Assembly: GCA_002455655.1 (NCBI GenBank)
Contig: DKLF01000129.1
Coordinates: forward strand, 264 to 24,224
DNA length: 23,961 bases
DNA from: Oscillibacter sp. UBA6647
GTDB lineage: Bacteria; Bacillota; Clostridia; Oscillospirales; Oscillospiraceae
Direction of reading: 5' to 3'
This document shows positions 1 to 7,588 of this stretch, one piece after another. Every line of letters starts with the position of its first letter. Positions within the stretch are counted from its first letter, which is position 1. A program made the position numbers and the translations under genes. The notes below the pieces were generated by a model. The model had not been told where the DNA came from. It made no database searches and saw only the letters and a program-made list of their open reading frames with translations.

Positions 1-1686
1 CTGGGGAACCTGGTTGGCCTGCGCCAGCATGGCCTGCGCGGACTGCACCAGGATGTTGTTCTTGGTGTAAGCCATCATTTCCTTGGCCACATCCACGTCG
101 CGGACGGTGGACTCGGCGTCCTGGATGTTCTCGGTCATGACGCCCAGGTTGTTGATGGTGTGGTCCAGACGGTTCTGCAGGGCGCCCAGCGTGCCGCGGG
201 TGGAGGAAACACTGTTGATGGCGGACTTGATTTTCTCAATGGCGGAGGAAGCACCGGTCTGCGTGGAAATATCGATGCCGGAGATGCCCAAAGACGTGGT
301 GTGCATATCGCCCACGGAGACGGTCAACTGGTTGAAGCTCTCAGCGGTGTCGCCAATCTGCAGGGTCAAGCCGCGATTGCCGCCGGAGGTGCTGCTGCCG
401 TTAGCCAGACCCAGCTCGGAAGCAATGCTGCGCTCGCCCACATCCTCGAAGCTGAAGTTGGTATTTTTCACATCGCCGGTGTAGTTCACAACGAAGTTTC
501 CGTTGTCGCCCACGGTAACGGTGAAGTCGTCTTTATCCAGACCGGTAAGCCCAGACTTGGCGTCTTCAACATTCGCGCTCAGGCCCATGGCATCGTTGTA
601 GGAATCGACGGCAGCCTGAACGGACTTCTCCAGCTCAGCGGCAGCAGCTGCCATGGTGTCGCCGTTTGCAATGGCACCGCCAATGGCCGCGACCTTGACA
701 CCGTTAATATTCATGTTGAATACATCAGTAGCAGCCACGGCCTTGCCGTCATACTTCAGCGTTGCGGTGTTGACACTGGCCGCGCCGTCACCGGAACCGC
801 CCATGATGACATTGCTCATCACGCTCTTGCCAATGTCGGCAACTGCCGCATTGCTGCCGATGAAAGAGAACTCGGAATCAACGCCCTTGTTATTGCTCTT
901 AATGGTCAGCTTGCCATCGGAAGCGGCGGAAACGGAAACGCTTCCGGTAACGCCCTGGCTCTTTGCAGCGTTGTTGATAACGTTTTCCAGCTTGGAAGCA
1001 ATGTCCTTAAGTGTTTCATCGCCGGCACTGCTCAGGTCAGATTTCAACTGAGCTGCCAACGCCTTTGCGTCTGCGTCGTTGGCCCAGTCGATGGTGACGG
1101 CCTGTCCGTCAATTTTCAGATAGTCTTTTGTAGCGGCAGTCGCATCAATCGCAGTCGCCATATCAGCAGACTTGATAGTTGCGGTTGTCATAGTAGCTGC
1201 CTGGCTGGCAGCAATCTTGGCACCCTCAAAAGAGGCTCCCTTGGCAGCCGTTGCGCCGCCGCCCAAAGAGCCGTCCAGCAGCTTGATGCCGTTGAAGTTG
1301 GAGCTGTCGGCGATACGGTCGATTTCGGAGGTCAGCTGGGAAACTTCCTTCTGGAGGTTTGCCCGGTCGGTCTCGTTGTCGAAAGTGCCGTTGGCGGACT
1401 GGTTGGCCAGAGTCACCATACGGTTGAGCATGGAGTGAACCTCGGTCAGTGCGCCTTCAGCGGTCTGCACCAGGTTAATGCCGCTCTTAGCGTTGGAGGA
1501 GGCCTGCTCCAGACCGGAGATCTGCGCCCGCATCTTCTCGGAAATGGCCAGACCGGCGGCGTCGTCGCCTGCGCGGTTGATCCGATAGCCGGAAGACAGC
1601 TTCTCAAGGTTCTTGCTCAGAGCGCCGGTGTTGCTGGAGAAGTTGCGATAGGCGTTCATGGACATGATATTGTGTTGGATACGCAT
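1..1686 (-). CDS. Flagellin, C-terminal end missing
   Basis: This is the structural subunit of the flagellar filament, exported through the flagellar type III apparatus and polymerised outside the cell. The start ATG (1684-1686) follows GGAGGT at 1694-1699, eight bases upstream. The N-terminus begins MRIQHNIMSMNAYRN, and the conserved LSSGYRINRAGDDAAGLAISEKM block lies at about residues 30-52. The last visible residues are the typical AQAMLAQANQVPQ ending, so only about six residues plus the stop lie outside the window. At 562 visible residues it is much longer than the roughly 300-residue Bacillus Hag. The extra length is a variable central D2/D3-type region between conserved D0/D1 ends. Its job agrees with the fliD-fliS operon further right. 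Family is certain; I give no symbol because flagellin naming (fliC/hag) cannot be settled here. Confidence 0.96.
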   Translation of the reverse strand, partial: MRIQHNIMSMNAYRNFSSNTGALSKNLEKLSSGYRINRAGDDAAGLAISEKMRAQISGLEQASSNAKSGINLVQTAEGALTEVHSMLNRMVTLANQSANGTFDNETDRANLQKEVSQLTSEIDRIADSSNFNGIKLLDGSLGGGATAAKGASFEGAKIAASQAATMTTATIKSADMATAIDATAATKDYLKIDGQAVTIDWANDADAKALAAQLKSDLSSAGDETLKDIASKLENVINNAAKSQGVTGSVSVSAASDGKLTIKSNNKGVDSEFSFIGSNAAVADIGKSVMSNVIMGGSGDGAASVNTATLKYDGKAVAATDVFNMNINGVKVAAIGGAIANGDTMAAAAAELEKSVQAAVDSYNDAMGLSANVEDAKSGLTGLDKDDFTVTVGDNGNFVVNYTGDVKNTNFSFEDVGERSIASELGLANGSSTSGGNRGLTLQIGDTAESFNQLTVSVGDMHTTSLGISGIDISTQTGASSAIEKIKSAINSVSSTRGTLGALQNRLDHTINNLGVMTENIQDAESTVRDVDVAKEMMAYTKNNILVQSAQAMLAQANQVPQ

Positions 1687-1710
1687 AATTGTTACCTCCA
1701 TGTATTTTAG

Positions 1711-1740
1711 GGGCGGGAATCCTTTCCCTGCCCTTTTTTA
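1711..1740 (+). terminator. Terminator-like stem-loop in flagellin leader, antisense side
   Basis: GGGCGGG at 1711-1717 can pair with the complementary arm ending at 1733 (one G-T pair), and six Ts follow on the plus strand (1734-1739). It therefore looks like an intrinsic terminator for plus-strand transcription, yet no plus-strand gene lies upstream. On the flagellin mRNA the same bases fold into a hairpin just 5' of the ribosome site, so it could instead be a 5' UTR structure. Confidence 0.35.
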
Positions 1741-1816
1741 TAGGCGGAGCCTTTGGCTTCAGAGGCCTCATGAAGCCTTCGGCGACCGCACAGGGGATTT
1801 TACCCTTGTATCCCAT

Positions 1817-1843
1817 ATATCGTCCGCTTTTTCCAAAACATAA
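1817..1843 (-). promoter_or_regulatory. Candidate sigma-D (sigma-28) promoter for flagellin
   Basis: The minus strand carries GACGATAT (plus 1817-1824), 7 of 8 bases of the Gram-positive sigma-D -10 element GCCGATAT. Fifteen bases upstream is TTAT (1840-1843), a poor match to the TAAA -35. The -10 match and the target gene support the call; the weak -35 keeps it tentative. Confidence 0.35.
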
Positions 1844-1926
1844 GGGACTTTTCAGAAAATTTTCTAATTTCGCCCAGTTTTGCACTTCGCACCGCCTAAG
1901 AACCCGCCGCATACGATATTAGGACG

Positions 1927-1945
1927 GGGCGCGAAAGGCGCGCCC
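1927..1945 (+). other. GC hairpin before the ABC operon ribosome site
   Basis: GGGCGCG (1927-1933) and CGCGCCC (1939-1945) form a perfect 7-bp stem with a 5-base loop, ending 7 bases before the AAAGGAGG ribosome site at 1953-1960. It could affect translation of the ATPase. No riboswitch aptamer such as TPP is recognisable in this 282-base gap. Confidence 0.45.
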
Positions 1946-1968
1946 GGCGCGTAAAGGAGGATTCTGCC

Positions 1969-2727
1969 ATGACGATCGCTCTCGAGCACGTGGCGCTGAC
2001 CTATCAAGCAATTGACGGAGAAATTGAGGCGCTGCGGGATGTGTCGTTTGAGCTGGAGGAGGGAGAGTTTTTGGGCCTGGTCGGCCCCTCCGGGTGCGGC
2101 AAGTCCACGCTGCTGAGCCTGATCGGCGGTCTGGAGCCGCCCACCTCCGGAAGAATTTTAATAGACGGAAAATCCGTCACCGCTCCTTCGGAGCAGGTGG
2201 GGTTGATGCCCCAGCGGGACCAACTTTTCGAGTGGCGCACCGTGTGGGGCAACGTGACGCTGGGACTGGAGCTGCGGGGCGAACGAGACCCGGAGCAATA
2301 TGAACGCGTCCGGGGACTTTTGGAGCAATACGGACTGGGGGCGTTTATCAACAAGCGGCCCTCCCAGCTTTCCGGGGGGATGCGCCAGCGCTGCGCCCTG
2401 ATTCGCACCATGGCCGCAGGACCGAAAATGCTTCTGCTGGACGAACCCTTTTCCGCGCTGGATTATCAGACGCGGCTGTCCGTCTCCGCAGACATTCACG
2501 ACATTATCCGACAGGAGGGGAAAACCGCCCTTCTGGTTACACATGACATTTCCGAGGCCATCAGTCTTTCCGACCGGGTGGTGGTTTTGAGCCGCCGTCC
2601 CGCCGTGGTGAAGTCTGTTCACGATCTGGGGGCGCTGCGGAATTTAAAGCCCATGGAACGGCGGGACGCGCCGGAGTTTCGCGGGTTTTTCAACGCCATA
2701 TGGAAGGAGTTGGATTTCAATGCCTGA
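1969..2727 (+). CDS. ABC transporter ATPase, NitT/TauT (SsuB/TauB) type
   Basis: This cytoplasmic subunit powers an importer by ATP hydrolysis. Visible motifs: Walker A GPSGCGKST at residues 39-47, Q-loop Q82, signature LSGGMRQR at 134-141, Walker B MLLLDEP at 154-160, D-loop SALD at 162-165 and switch H192. All are intact, and the 252-residue length is normal. The ATG is set by AAAGGAGG eight bases upstream. It is first in a three-gene operon; the permease start overlaps its end by eight bases. The permease and lipoprotein companions place it in the nitrate/sulfonate/taurine/pyrimidine-precursor importer group. The substrate cannot be read from sequence. Confidence 0.93.
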   Translation: MTIALEHVALTYQAIDGEIEALRDVSFELEEGEFLGLVGPSGCGKSTLLSLIGGLEPPTSGRILIDGKSVTAPSEQVGLMPQRDQLFEWRTVWGNVTLGLELRGERDPEQYERVRGLLEQYGLGAFINKRPSQLSGGMRQRCALIRTMAAGPKMLLLDEPFSALDYQTRLSVSADIHDIIRQEGKTALLVTHDISEAISLSDRVVVLSRRPAVVKSVHDLGALRNLKPMERRDAPEFRGFFNAIWKELDFNA

Positions 2728-3535
2728 TTTAACTCCCTCTCCCCGGCGGCTGGCATGGCTGCGCCGTCAAAAGAGGCAGCAGTCCGCGGTGCGGGCGGTG
2801 CAGGTTTTTTTGCTGCTGTTCTTTCTGATTCTATGGGAAGTCTCCGCCCGACTGGGGTGGATTGACGCGTTTATTTTCAGCTCTCCGTTCCGCGTGGCAA
2901 AAACAGTGTCCGTGCTGTATCAAAGCGGGGACCTGTGGGTACATCTGTGGACCTCCTGCGCGGAAACGGCGGCGGGTTTTATTTTGGGGACGCTCACCGG
3001 TACGTTGGTCGCGGTACTTCTGTGGTGGAGCAATTTTCTCTCCCGCGTGCTGGAACCGTATCTGGTGGTGCTCAACGCCCTGCCCAAAACGGCGCTGGGG
3101 CCGATTTTCATTGTCTGGATTGGCGCGGGAACATCCAGTATCATCGCCATGACCCTTGCAATCTCCTTGATTGTCACCATTCTTAACATGCTGGCGGGCT
3201 TTCTCTCCACCGACGAGCAAAAGCTGCGGCTTTTGCGCTCCATGGGGGCGAGCCGGGGCCAGATTTTGCGAAAACTGGTGCTGCCCTCCAACTATCCGGC
3301 GCTACTGAATACCCTGCGGGTGAACGTGGGGCTTTCGTGGGTCGGCGTTGTGATGGGCGAATTTCTGGTTTCCAAAGCCGGGCTTGGGTACTTGATTGTG
3401 TACGGTTCCCAAGTGTTTAACATGGATTTGGTAATGGCCTCCGTGCTGGTCCTGGCGGCGGCGGCGGTGGTGATGTACCAAATCGTGCTGTGGCTGGAAA
3501 AATTTTTAAAAAAACGTTTAGGAGTGATCGCATGA
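2720..3535 (+). CDS. ABC transporter permease, NitT/TauT (SsuC/TauC) type
   Basis: This is the membrane subunit forming the translocation channel. The 271 residues have a basic N-terminus (1-25), then about six hydrophobic helices (near 27-45, 82-103, 118-136, 138-162, 202-222 and 236-258). The cytoplasmic EAA loop that docks on the ATPase is at about 173-193 (SMGASRGQILRKLVLPS). AAGGAG lies inside the end of the ATPase gene, upstream of the ATG. The stop overlaps the start of the lipoprotein gene (ATGA), so the three genes are very likely translationally coupled. Confidence 0.92.
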   Translation: MPDLTPSPRRLAWLRRQKRQQSAVRAVQVFLLLFFLILWEVSARLGWIDAFIFSSPFRVAKTVSVLYQSGDLWVHLWTSCAETAAGFILGTLTGTLVAVLLWWSNFLSRVLEPYLVVLNALPKTALGPIFIVWIGAGTSSIIAMTLAISLIVTILNMLAGFLSTDEQKLRLLRSMGASRGQILRKLVLPSNYPALLNTLRVNVGLSWVGVVMGEFLVSKAGLGYLIVYGSQVFNMDLVMASVLVLAAAAVVMYQIVLWLEKFLKKRLGVIA

Positions 3536-4524
3536 AAAAACTGTTTGCCCTGCTCTGTGCCGTTGTCATCACGGCGTCCCTGTGCGCCTGCGGAAAAACC
3601 GAAACGCAGGAAACCGTTACCGTACAACTGAACGAAGTGACCCATTCCGTGTTCTACGCGCCCCAGTATGCCGCCCTGAAGCTGGGATTTTTTGCCGACG
3701 AAGGGCTGGATGTGGAGTTGACCAACGGCGGTGGGGCCGACAAGGTGATGACCGCCGTTCTGTCGGGACAGAGTGACATCGGCCTTGCAGGGCCGGAGGC
3801 CTGCGTTTACGTATACAATCAGGGAAAAACCGATTATCCCAAAGTCTTTGCCCAGTTGACAAAGCGGGATGGCTCTTTCCTGGTGGGCCGGGACAATGTT
3901 CCCTTTAACTGGACCGATTTGAAGGGAAAAACCATTATCGGAGGGCGCGCCGGAGGAATGCCGGAAATGACGCTTGAATACGTCATGCGGCAAAACGGCG
4001 TAATTCCCCATGTGGACGCGGTGGTGGATACCTCTGTGCAGTTCAACATGATGGCCGGTGCGTTTACCGGCGGAAACGGGGATTATGTCACGTTGTTTGA
4101 GCCTACTGCCACAGAGGTGGAGGCCGCCGGGAAGGGCGTGATTCTCACTTCCATCGGTCAGGAAAGCGGAGAAATTCCCTACACTGCATACTTCGCCTCT
4201 CAGGGGTACATGGAGAAAAATCCCGATGTGATTCAGCGGTTCACCAACGCCGTTGCCAAGGGGCAGACATGGGTGCAGGAGCATTCCGCCGCCGAAATTG
4301 CCGAGGCCATTGCCGATCAGTTCCCCGACACAGGCGTGGAAGTGCTGACAAAAGTGGCCCAGCGCTATAAGGACATCGACGCATGGAACGCCACCCCCGT
4401 GATGGAAAAATCCGCGCTGGAGCGGCTGGAGCTGGTGATGGAAACTGCCGGGGAGCTGGCCCGCGAGGACTGGGTGAATTTCGACGAGCTGGTGGACAAC
4501 AGCTTTGCTCTGGCGGTAAAATAA
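3532..4524 (+). CDS. ABC transporter substrate-binding lipoprotein, SsuA/THI5-like
   Basis: This is the extracellular ligand-binding subunit, tethered to the outer face of the membrane. I chose the ATG at 3532, not an in-frame ATG 14 codons upstream, because AGGAG is at 3520-3524 and MKKLFALL starts a clean lipoprotein signal peptide with a lipobox-type LCAC. Cys20 would be lipidated. The body has the NMT1/THI5-like fold signature: YAPQYAALKLGFFADEGLDV near residues 42-61, then a GQSDIGLAGPEA segment. The 330-residue length is typical. THI5-like binders take nitrate, sulfonates, taurine or thiamine pyrimidine precursors. With no riboswitch or metabolic neighbour, the ligand stays open. Confidence 0.9.
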   Translation: MKKLFALLCAVVITASLCACGKTETQETVTVQLNEVTHSVFYAPQYAALKLGFFADEGLDVELTNGGGADKVMTAVLSGQSDIGLAGPEACVYVYNQGKTDYPKVFAQLTKRDGSFLVGRDNVPFNWTDLKGKTIIGGRAGGMPEMTLEYVMRQNGVIPHVDAVVDTSVQFNMMAGAFTGGNGDYVTLFEPTATEVEAAGKGVILTSIGQESGEIPYTAYFASQGYMEKNPDVIQRFTNAVAKGQTWVQEHSAAEIAEAIADQFPDTGVEVLTKVAQRYKDIDAWNATPVMEKSALERLELVMETAGELAREDWVNFDELVDNSFALAVK

Positions 4525-4542
4525 AAACGTGATCGCGCAAAA

Positions 4543-4580
4543 ATGCCCGGAAGGCCACTGGCCTTCCGGGCATATATTTT
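4543..4580. terminator. Bidirectional intrinsic terminator after ABC operon
   Basis: A perfect 14-bp stem (4543-4556 with 4560-4573) has a 3-base loop. ATATTTT follows on the plus strand. On the minus strand a run of five Ts (the As at 4539-4543) follows, so it can end both the rightward ABC operon and leftward transcription from the acetyltransferase gene. Confidence 0.88.
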
Positions 4581-4610
4581 CAAGATTTTTTATCCCCCGT
4601 CTGCCTCACT

Positions 4611-4733
4611 CGCGGAAACCGGAGGTTTCCGCGCAGGCGCAGGCGCAACAAAGCGCAGTTTGCGACACTACGCGTCTCCCGTTTTCCTCGCGGAAACCTC
4701 TGGTTTCCGCGAAAGCGCAGGCGCAACAAAGCG
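4611..4733. repeat. Two copies of a palindromic intergenic repeat, 78-base period
   Basis: Copy 1 has CGCGGAAACC and its complement GGTTTCCGCG around GGA (4611-4633), then GCGCAGGCGCAACAAAGCG (4637-4655). Copy 2 has the same 10-bp palindrome around TCT (4689-4711) and the same 19-base tail (4715-4733). Both parts are offset by exactly 78 bases, so the unit looks like an imperfect tandem duplication. It lies between a terminator and the 3' end of the acetyltransferase gene. It resembles a REP-type element; I see no coding gene here. Confidence 0.75.
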
Positions 4734-4780
4734 GCGGTTGCTTTCGGCGCAGCCGGAAGCAAGCAAGGTGCAGGTTGCGC

Positions 4781-5296
4781 CTAAGCCAGCCGCTGATTCA
4801 AAAACTCATTCCGCGTGAGAAGGAAGTGGACATAGCCGCAGCCTTGGGAGACACGCCGCATTCCCACCTTTTCAAAGGCCCGGAGAGAACGCAGATTGTC
4901 CGCGTGCACGTTGGCGGCAACGGTGTTTGCCCGCCGTTGAAAAAATGCGGTTTCCAGACACCGGATAATGGCCTGCGTACCGTATCCGTTTCCCCAGAGA
5001 GTCTGCCGTCCGATGGCCACCACCAGCTCATAAGCGTCGTTCTTTTTCAGTTCAGCCAGACGGACGAAGCCGATGGGCTCCGGGTCCTCTTCCCGGCAGA
5101 CAAAGAAAAATCGGCCCTGCCGGTTGAGCTGACAGGTGAGAAACACCGGGTCGGGTGTCTCCCGCAGACGGGAGGTAATGCCCCGGTCCTCATTCAGATA
5201 GCGTGTGACGGCGGGATTTTCCAGCCAGCTAATCAGCCGGTCGGTGCGGGGTTGGTTGATGTCAGGATGCAAAAAAACAGAAGGAGCTCTCTCCAT
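4781..5296 (-). CDS. GNAT family N-acetyltransferase, RimJ/RimL-like
   Basis: It probably transfers an acetyl group from acetyl-CoA to an amine; the substrate is unknown. The ATG at 5296 follows GAGG about eight bases upstream. An in-frame extension would give 47 more residues, but it would begin upstream of the likely promoter and has no family resemblance. The 171-residue protein has the acetyl-CoA loop (WGNGYGTQA) at about residues 103-111. It also has the NVHADNLRSLRAFEKVGM segment typical of this superfamily, where an Asn and a following helix contact the cofactor. It stands alone, with its own candidate promoter and a shared downstream terminator. Confidence 0.87.
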   Translation of the reverse strand: MERAPSVFLHPDINQPRTDRLISWLENPAVTRYLNEDRGITSRLRETPDPVFLTCQLNRQGRFFFVCREEDPEPIGFVRLAELKKNDAYELVVAIGRQTLWGNGYGTQAIIRCLETAFFQRRANTVAANVHADNLRSLRAFEKVGMRRVSQGCGYVHFLLTRNEFLNQRLA

Positions 5297-5400
5297 ATCA
5301 CTTACCTCACAGTAAAAAATACTCAAAAGCCCTTCCTTGCAATGCAACGACGGTTCTTTATTATTCAGTTCCCGCAGCTTTTTGATTTGCGGTTGTGTCC

Positions 5401-5429
5401 AGTATATCACAGACGGTTTGGAAAAGCAA
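5401..5429 (-). promoter_or_regulatory. Candidate sigma-A promoter for the acetyltransferase
   Basis: On the minus strand TTGCTT (5424-5429), a 17-base spacer and TATACT (5401-5406) are preceded by TG at the extended -10 position. Transcription would begin about 100 bases before the ATG. Confidence 0.5.
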
Positions 5430-5448
5430 GCCCACAAACCCTTGGAAC

Positions 5449-5489
5449 AAACACCGCCCGGAAAACCACTGGTTTTCCGGGCGGTGTTT
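5449..5489. terminator. Hairpin terminator, 19-bp perfect stem
   Basis: Arms 5449-5467 and 5471-5489 are perfectly complementary around a 3-base loop, four bases beyond the stop of the leftward membrane-protein gene. The T-tract is short (TTT on the minus strand), but the stem is exceptionally stable. It would end the four-gene string that begins at ftsE. Confidence 0.8.
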
Positions 5490-5493
5490 CCTG

Positions 5494-6300
5494 TTAAAGG
5501 GGAAGAGAGCGCACCGCTCCGTCCTCCAGCAGGTAGAGATGCGTCTTGTCGCCGGAGAGGAGATAGGTGCCCGCGATCACGTTTGCCTGCCCCGCTTCAT
5601 GCGGGAGATAAACCTGAAGCTTCAGGCATAGGATGCCGTCCACCAGCACCGCGCCGTCCATGGGGTACACGGAGTAGTCCCGCAGGCTTTCCGCCTCCAG
5701 ACCCAGTTTGGCGGGGGAGAGGGATTTAAGAAAATCCACCGCTTCCACATAGGTCATCGGTTCCTTTTCCGTTTCCGCCTCGCTCACGGTCCCCTCCGGG
5801 CGGGTGAGGGTAATCTGGCAGTTTTCAGCGGTCCAGGAAATGTCCATCCGCAAAAGCCACCCGTCCTCGGACGCGGCCTTCGCCAGAGACACAAAACCCG
5901 CCTCGTCGGCGTAGTTGGGCGGGTCTGTCACGGCGCCGTTCTCATCCACAATCCGAAAGCCGCCCTCCTCCGCCGTCAGCCGCTCCACATACTGGCGCAC
6001 GCTCTCACCGCCGGTTTCCAGCTTTTGATAGGTGTAGTAATACGCCTCGACCGGAATGCTTCCCGCTCCAGAGGATGCGGCTGCGTCCCCCGTGTCCGGC
6101 GTTTCCATGTCCGTCAGCTCGCCGCTGTTTTCACGGCCCAGTACGGAGCTGAGGGATTCCACTGTGTCTTCGCCCAGCGCATATTCTTCCGGCGGCTCCA
6201 GTGCCGCTGCGTTTCGAAAAATCAACAGATAGACCGCTGTCCCCAAGCACACGGCGGCGGCCAAGGCCAGAGGAATCAAAACGCGCCTTTGTTTCAACAT
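5494..6300 (-). CDS. Membrane-anchored protein of unknown function
   Basis: I do not recognise a family. The 268-residue protein has a short basic N-terminus, one transmembrane helix at about residues 7-27, an acidic low-complexity linker to about residue 85, then an outside-facing region. Its C-terminus has beta-strand-like segments near ILCLKLQVYLPH and THLYLLEDGAV. The ATG at 6300 is preceded by GCGAGG; an in-frame TTG nine codons upstream has no better ribosome site. It is the last gene after the EAL-HDOD gene (50-base gap) and ends at a strong terminator, so it is probably co-transcribed. A link to cell envelope or motility is inference from context only. Confidence 0.8.
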   Translation of the reverse strand: MLKQRRVLIPLALAAAVCLGTAVYLLIFRNAAALEPPEEYALGEDTVESLSSVLGRENSGELTDMETPDTGDAAASSGAGSIPVEAYYYTYQKLETGGESVRQYVERLTAEEGGFRIVDENGAVTDPPNYADEAGFVSLAKAASEDGWLLRMDISWTAENCQITLTRPEGTVSEAETEKEPMTYVEAVDFLKSLSPAKLGLEAESLRDYSVYPMDGAVLVDGILCLKLQVYLPHEAGQANVIAGTYLLSGDKTHLYLLEDGAVRSLPL

Positions 6301-6350
6301 ATATTTGCCTCGCTTCTGTTTGTTCAAGAGGGGCCCACAGCTCCGCTCAC

Positions 6351-7562
6351 TTAGGAGTCACTGCGGAAGGCCCAGTCCGTGTCTCTGATGCACTGCATGT
6401 AGATGTCCATTACCTCATAGGCGTCCACGTCCAGCGCAGGCGGCTCCATCGGCGTTCTCTGCTCATAGGAAACGGCGTATTCCAGATACGTCTTTAAAGG
6501 TCCTGCGTCTTCACTCAGCAGGACCTTTTTGGTTTCCGCCGGAAGATGAACCTCCCCCAGCAGGTCCGCCATGGGCCGACCCAGAATGAGGTCCATCAGG
6601 CTGAACATCCCTGTGAGAAAGCCTGAAGTTTTCTTACGGCTGTGGGGAGATTGCTCCATCAGCCGCTCCATGAAAATTCCGCGCAGATATGCCTCGCGCA
6701 CCGTCTCGTCCGAGCAGGTGGTGTTGGACTCCCGGGCCAGCAGCAGAACCACCCAGTGGTACAGTTCGTCAATCCCCAGATAGGTCACGGCCCGCTCAAT
6801 CACTTCAAGAGAGTTGCCTCGATAGTATTGCAGCGTCCGCACTTTTTTCAGCAGGCGAAAGGTTAGCGCTGCGTCGGAGCGAATCATTTCCGAGCAGTAG
6901 CGCAAATCTACGTCGGTCCGGTTCAGCTCCCGCAAAAGGCGCGTATAGGTGGCGGAGTTGATATTTGCCGTCTCCTTGCGCAGATTTGTGGGCCGCTGAA
7001 AGAAAAACCCCTGAAACTTGCTGTAACCCTGACGCAGAGCCCGTTCATAGGTTTCCCGGTCTTCTACTTTTTCAGCCAACAGGGCCATGCGGCCACGGCG
7101 ATATTTTCGCGCGATTTCTTCCTGCTTTTCTTCGCTGGTGGCCAGAAAGTCCACCTTCAGCACGTCAATCAGCGGAAGAATGGGGTCAAAGACCGGGTCG
7201 CCGGTGTAGTCGTCCAGCGCCAGACGATAACCGCGGCTTTTCAGATCCTTCAAACGCCTGATCAGTTTGTCCGTCACATGAATGCTCTCCAGCAGCTCTA
7301 TCGTAATTTTCCGGGGGTCCGTCAGCAGCACAAAGTCACTCATCACCAGCGACTCCGTAAAATTGACGTATGCGCCCCGCCCATCGGTCAGATTGTTCAG
7401 ACCAAAGGCCATCAATGCGTCAGACAGAAGGATGCGGGTGGCCCGGTCCCCGTCCGCGAACGAGGCCCGGTCCTCTCCGTCGCCCGCGCGGTAAAGCAGC
7501 TCATAGCCCTCTACCCGCAGATTGCGGTCGAAAATGGCCTGCCGAGCAATGTATCTCTGCAT
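6351..7562 (-). CDS. EAL-HDOD two-domain protein, YuxH-like
   Basis: The N-terminal EAL-type domain (about residues 1-200) belongs to the cyclic-di-GMP phosphodiesterase fold; the C-terminal HDOD domain (about 205-395) is a signalling helix bundle. Positions matching EAL active-site residues are largely kept: E21 (in ELLYR), N67, E89, D117-D118, K136, E164 and Q184. Loop 6, normally DDFGTG, reads DDYTGD, and AEGVE reads AEKVE, so activity cannot be decided. GGAGG sits eight bases before the ATG. It starts 26 bases after the FtsA-like gene, which suggests one operon. Known EAL-HDOD proteins often affect motility, which fits the nearby flagellar genes. The 403-residue length is normal. Confidence 0.9.
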   Translation of the reverse strand: MQRYIARQAIFDRNLRVEGYELLYRAGDGEDRASFADGDRATRILLSDALMAFGLNNLTDGRGAYVNFTESLVMSDFVLLTDPRKITIELLESIHVTDKLIRRLKDLKSRGYRLALDDYTGDPVFDPILPLIDVLKVDFLATSEEKQEEIARKYRRGRMALLAEKVEDRETYERALRQGYSKFQGFFFQRPTNLRKETANINSATYTRLLRELNRTDVDLRYCSEMIRSDAALTFRLLKKVRTLQYYRGNSLEVIERAVTYLGIDELYHWVVLLLARESNTTCSDETVREAYLRGIFMERLMEQSPHSRKKTSGFLTGMFSLMDLILGRPMADLLGEVHLPAETKKVLLSEDAGPLKTYLEYAVSYEQRTPMEPPALDVDAYEVMDIYMQCIRDTDWAFRSDS

Positions 7563-7588
7563 AGCCCAATCCTCCGTTTCACCGCGCT

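Noticed and set aside
160..1710. Rightward open frame of 516 codons opposite flagellin
   Set aside because: It is the antisense of an unmistakable flagellin gene; its Gly/Val/Asn-rich product is typical of a GC-rich shadow frame and it has no suitable ribosome site.
1760..1968. Possible TPP riboswitch before the THI5-like ABC operon
   Set aside because: The conserved TPP segments (CUGAGA and the ACCUG...GGAUAAUACC region) are absent on the plus strand.
3292..4284. Leftward 330-codon frame opposite the ABC permease and lipoprotein genes
   Set aside because: The sense strand encodes a complete, well-coupled ABC operon; this frame crosses two genes and has no family resemblance.
4543..4818. 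Small rightward frame across the palindromic repeats
   Set aside because: It starts inside a terminator stem; the repeated peptide only reflects the DNA repeat, and both strands give similar low-complexity frames.
5297..5437. 47-residue N-terminal extension of the acetyltransferase
   Set aside because: It would begin upstream of the candidate promoter, and the internal ATG has a good ribosome site and matches the family start.
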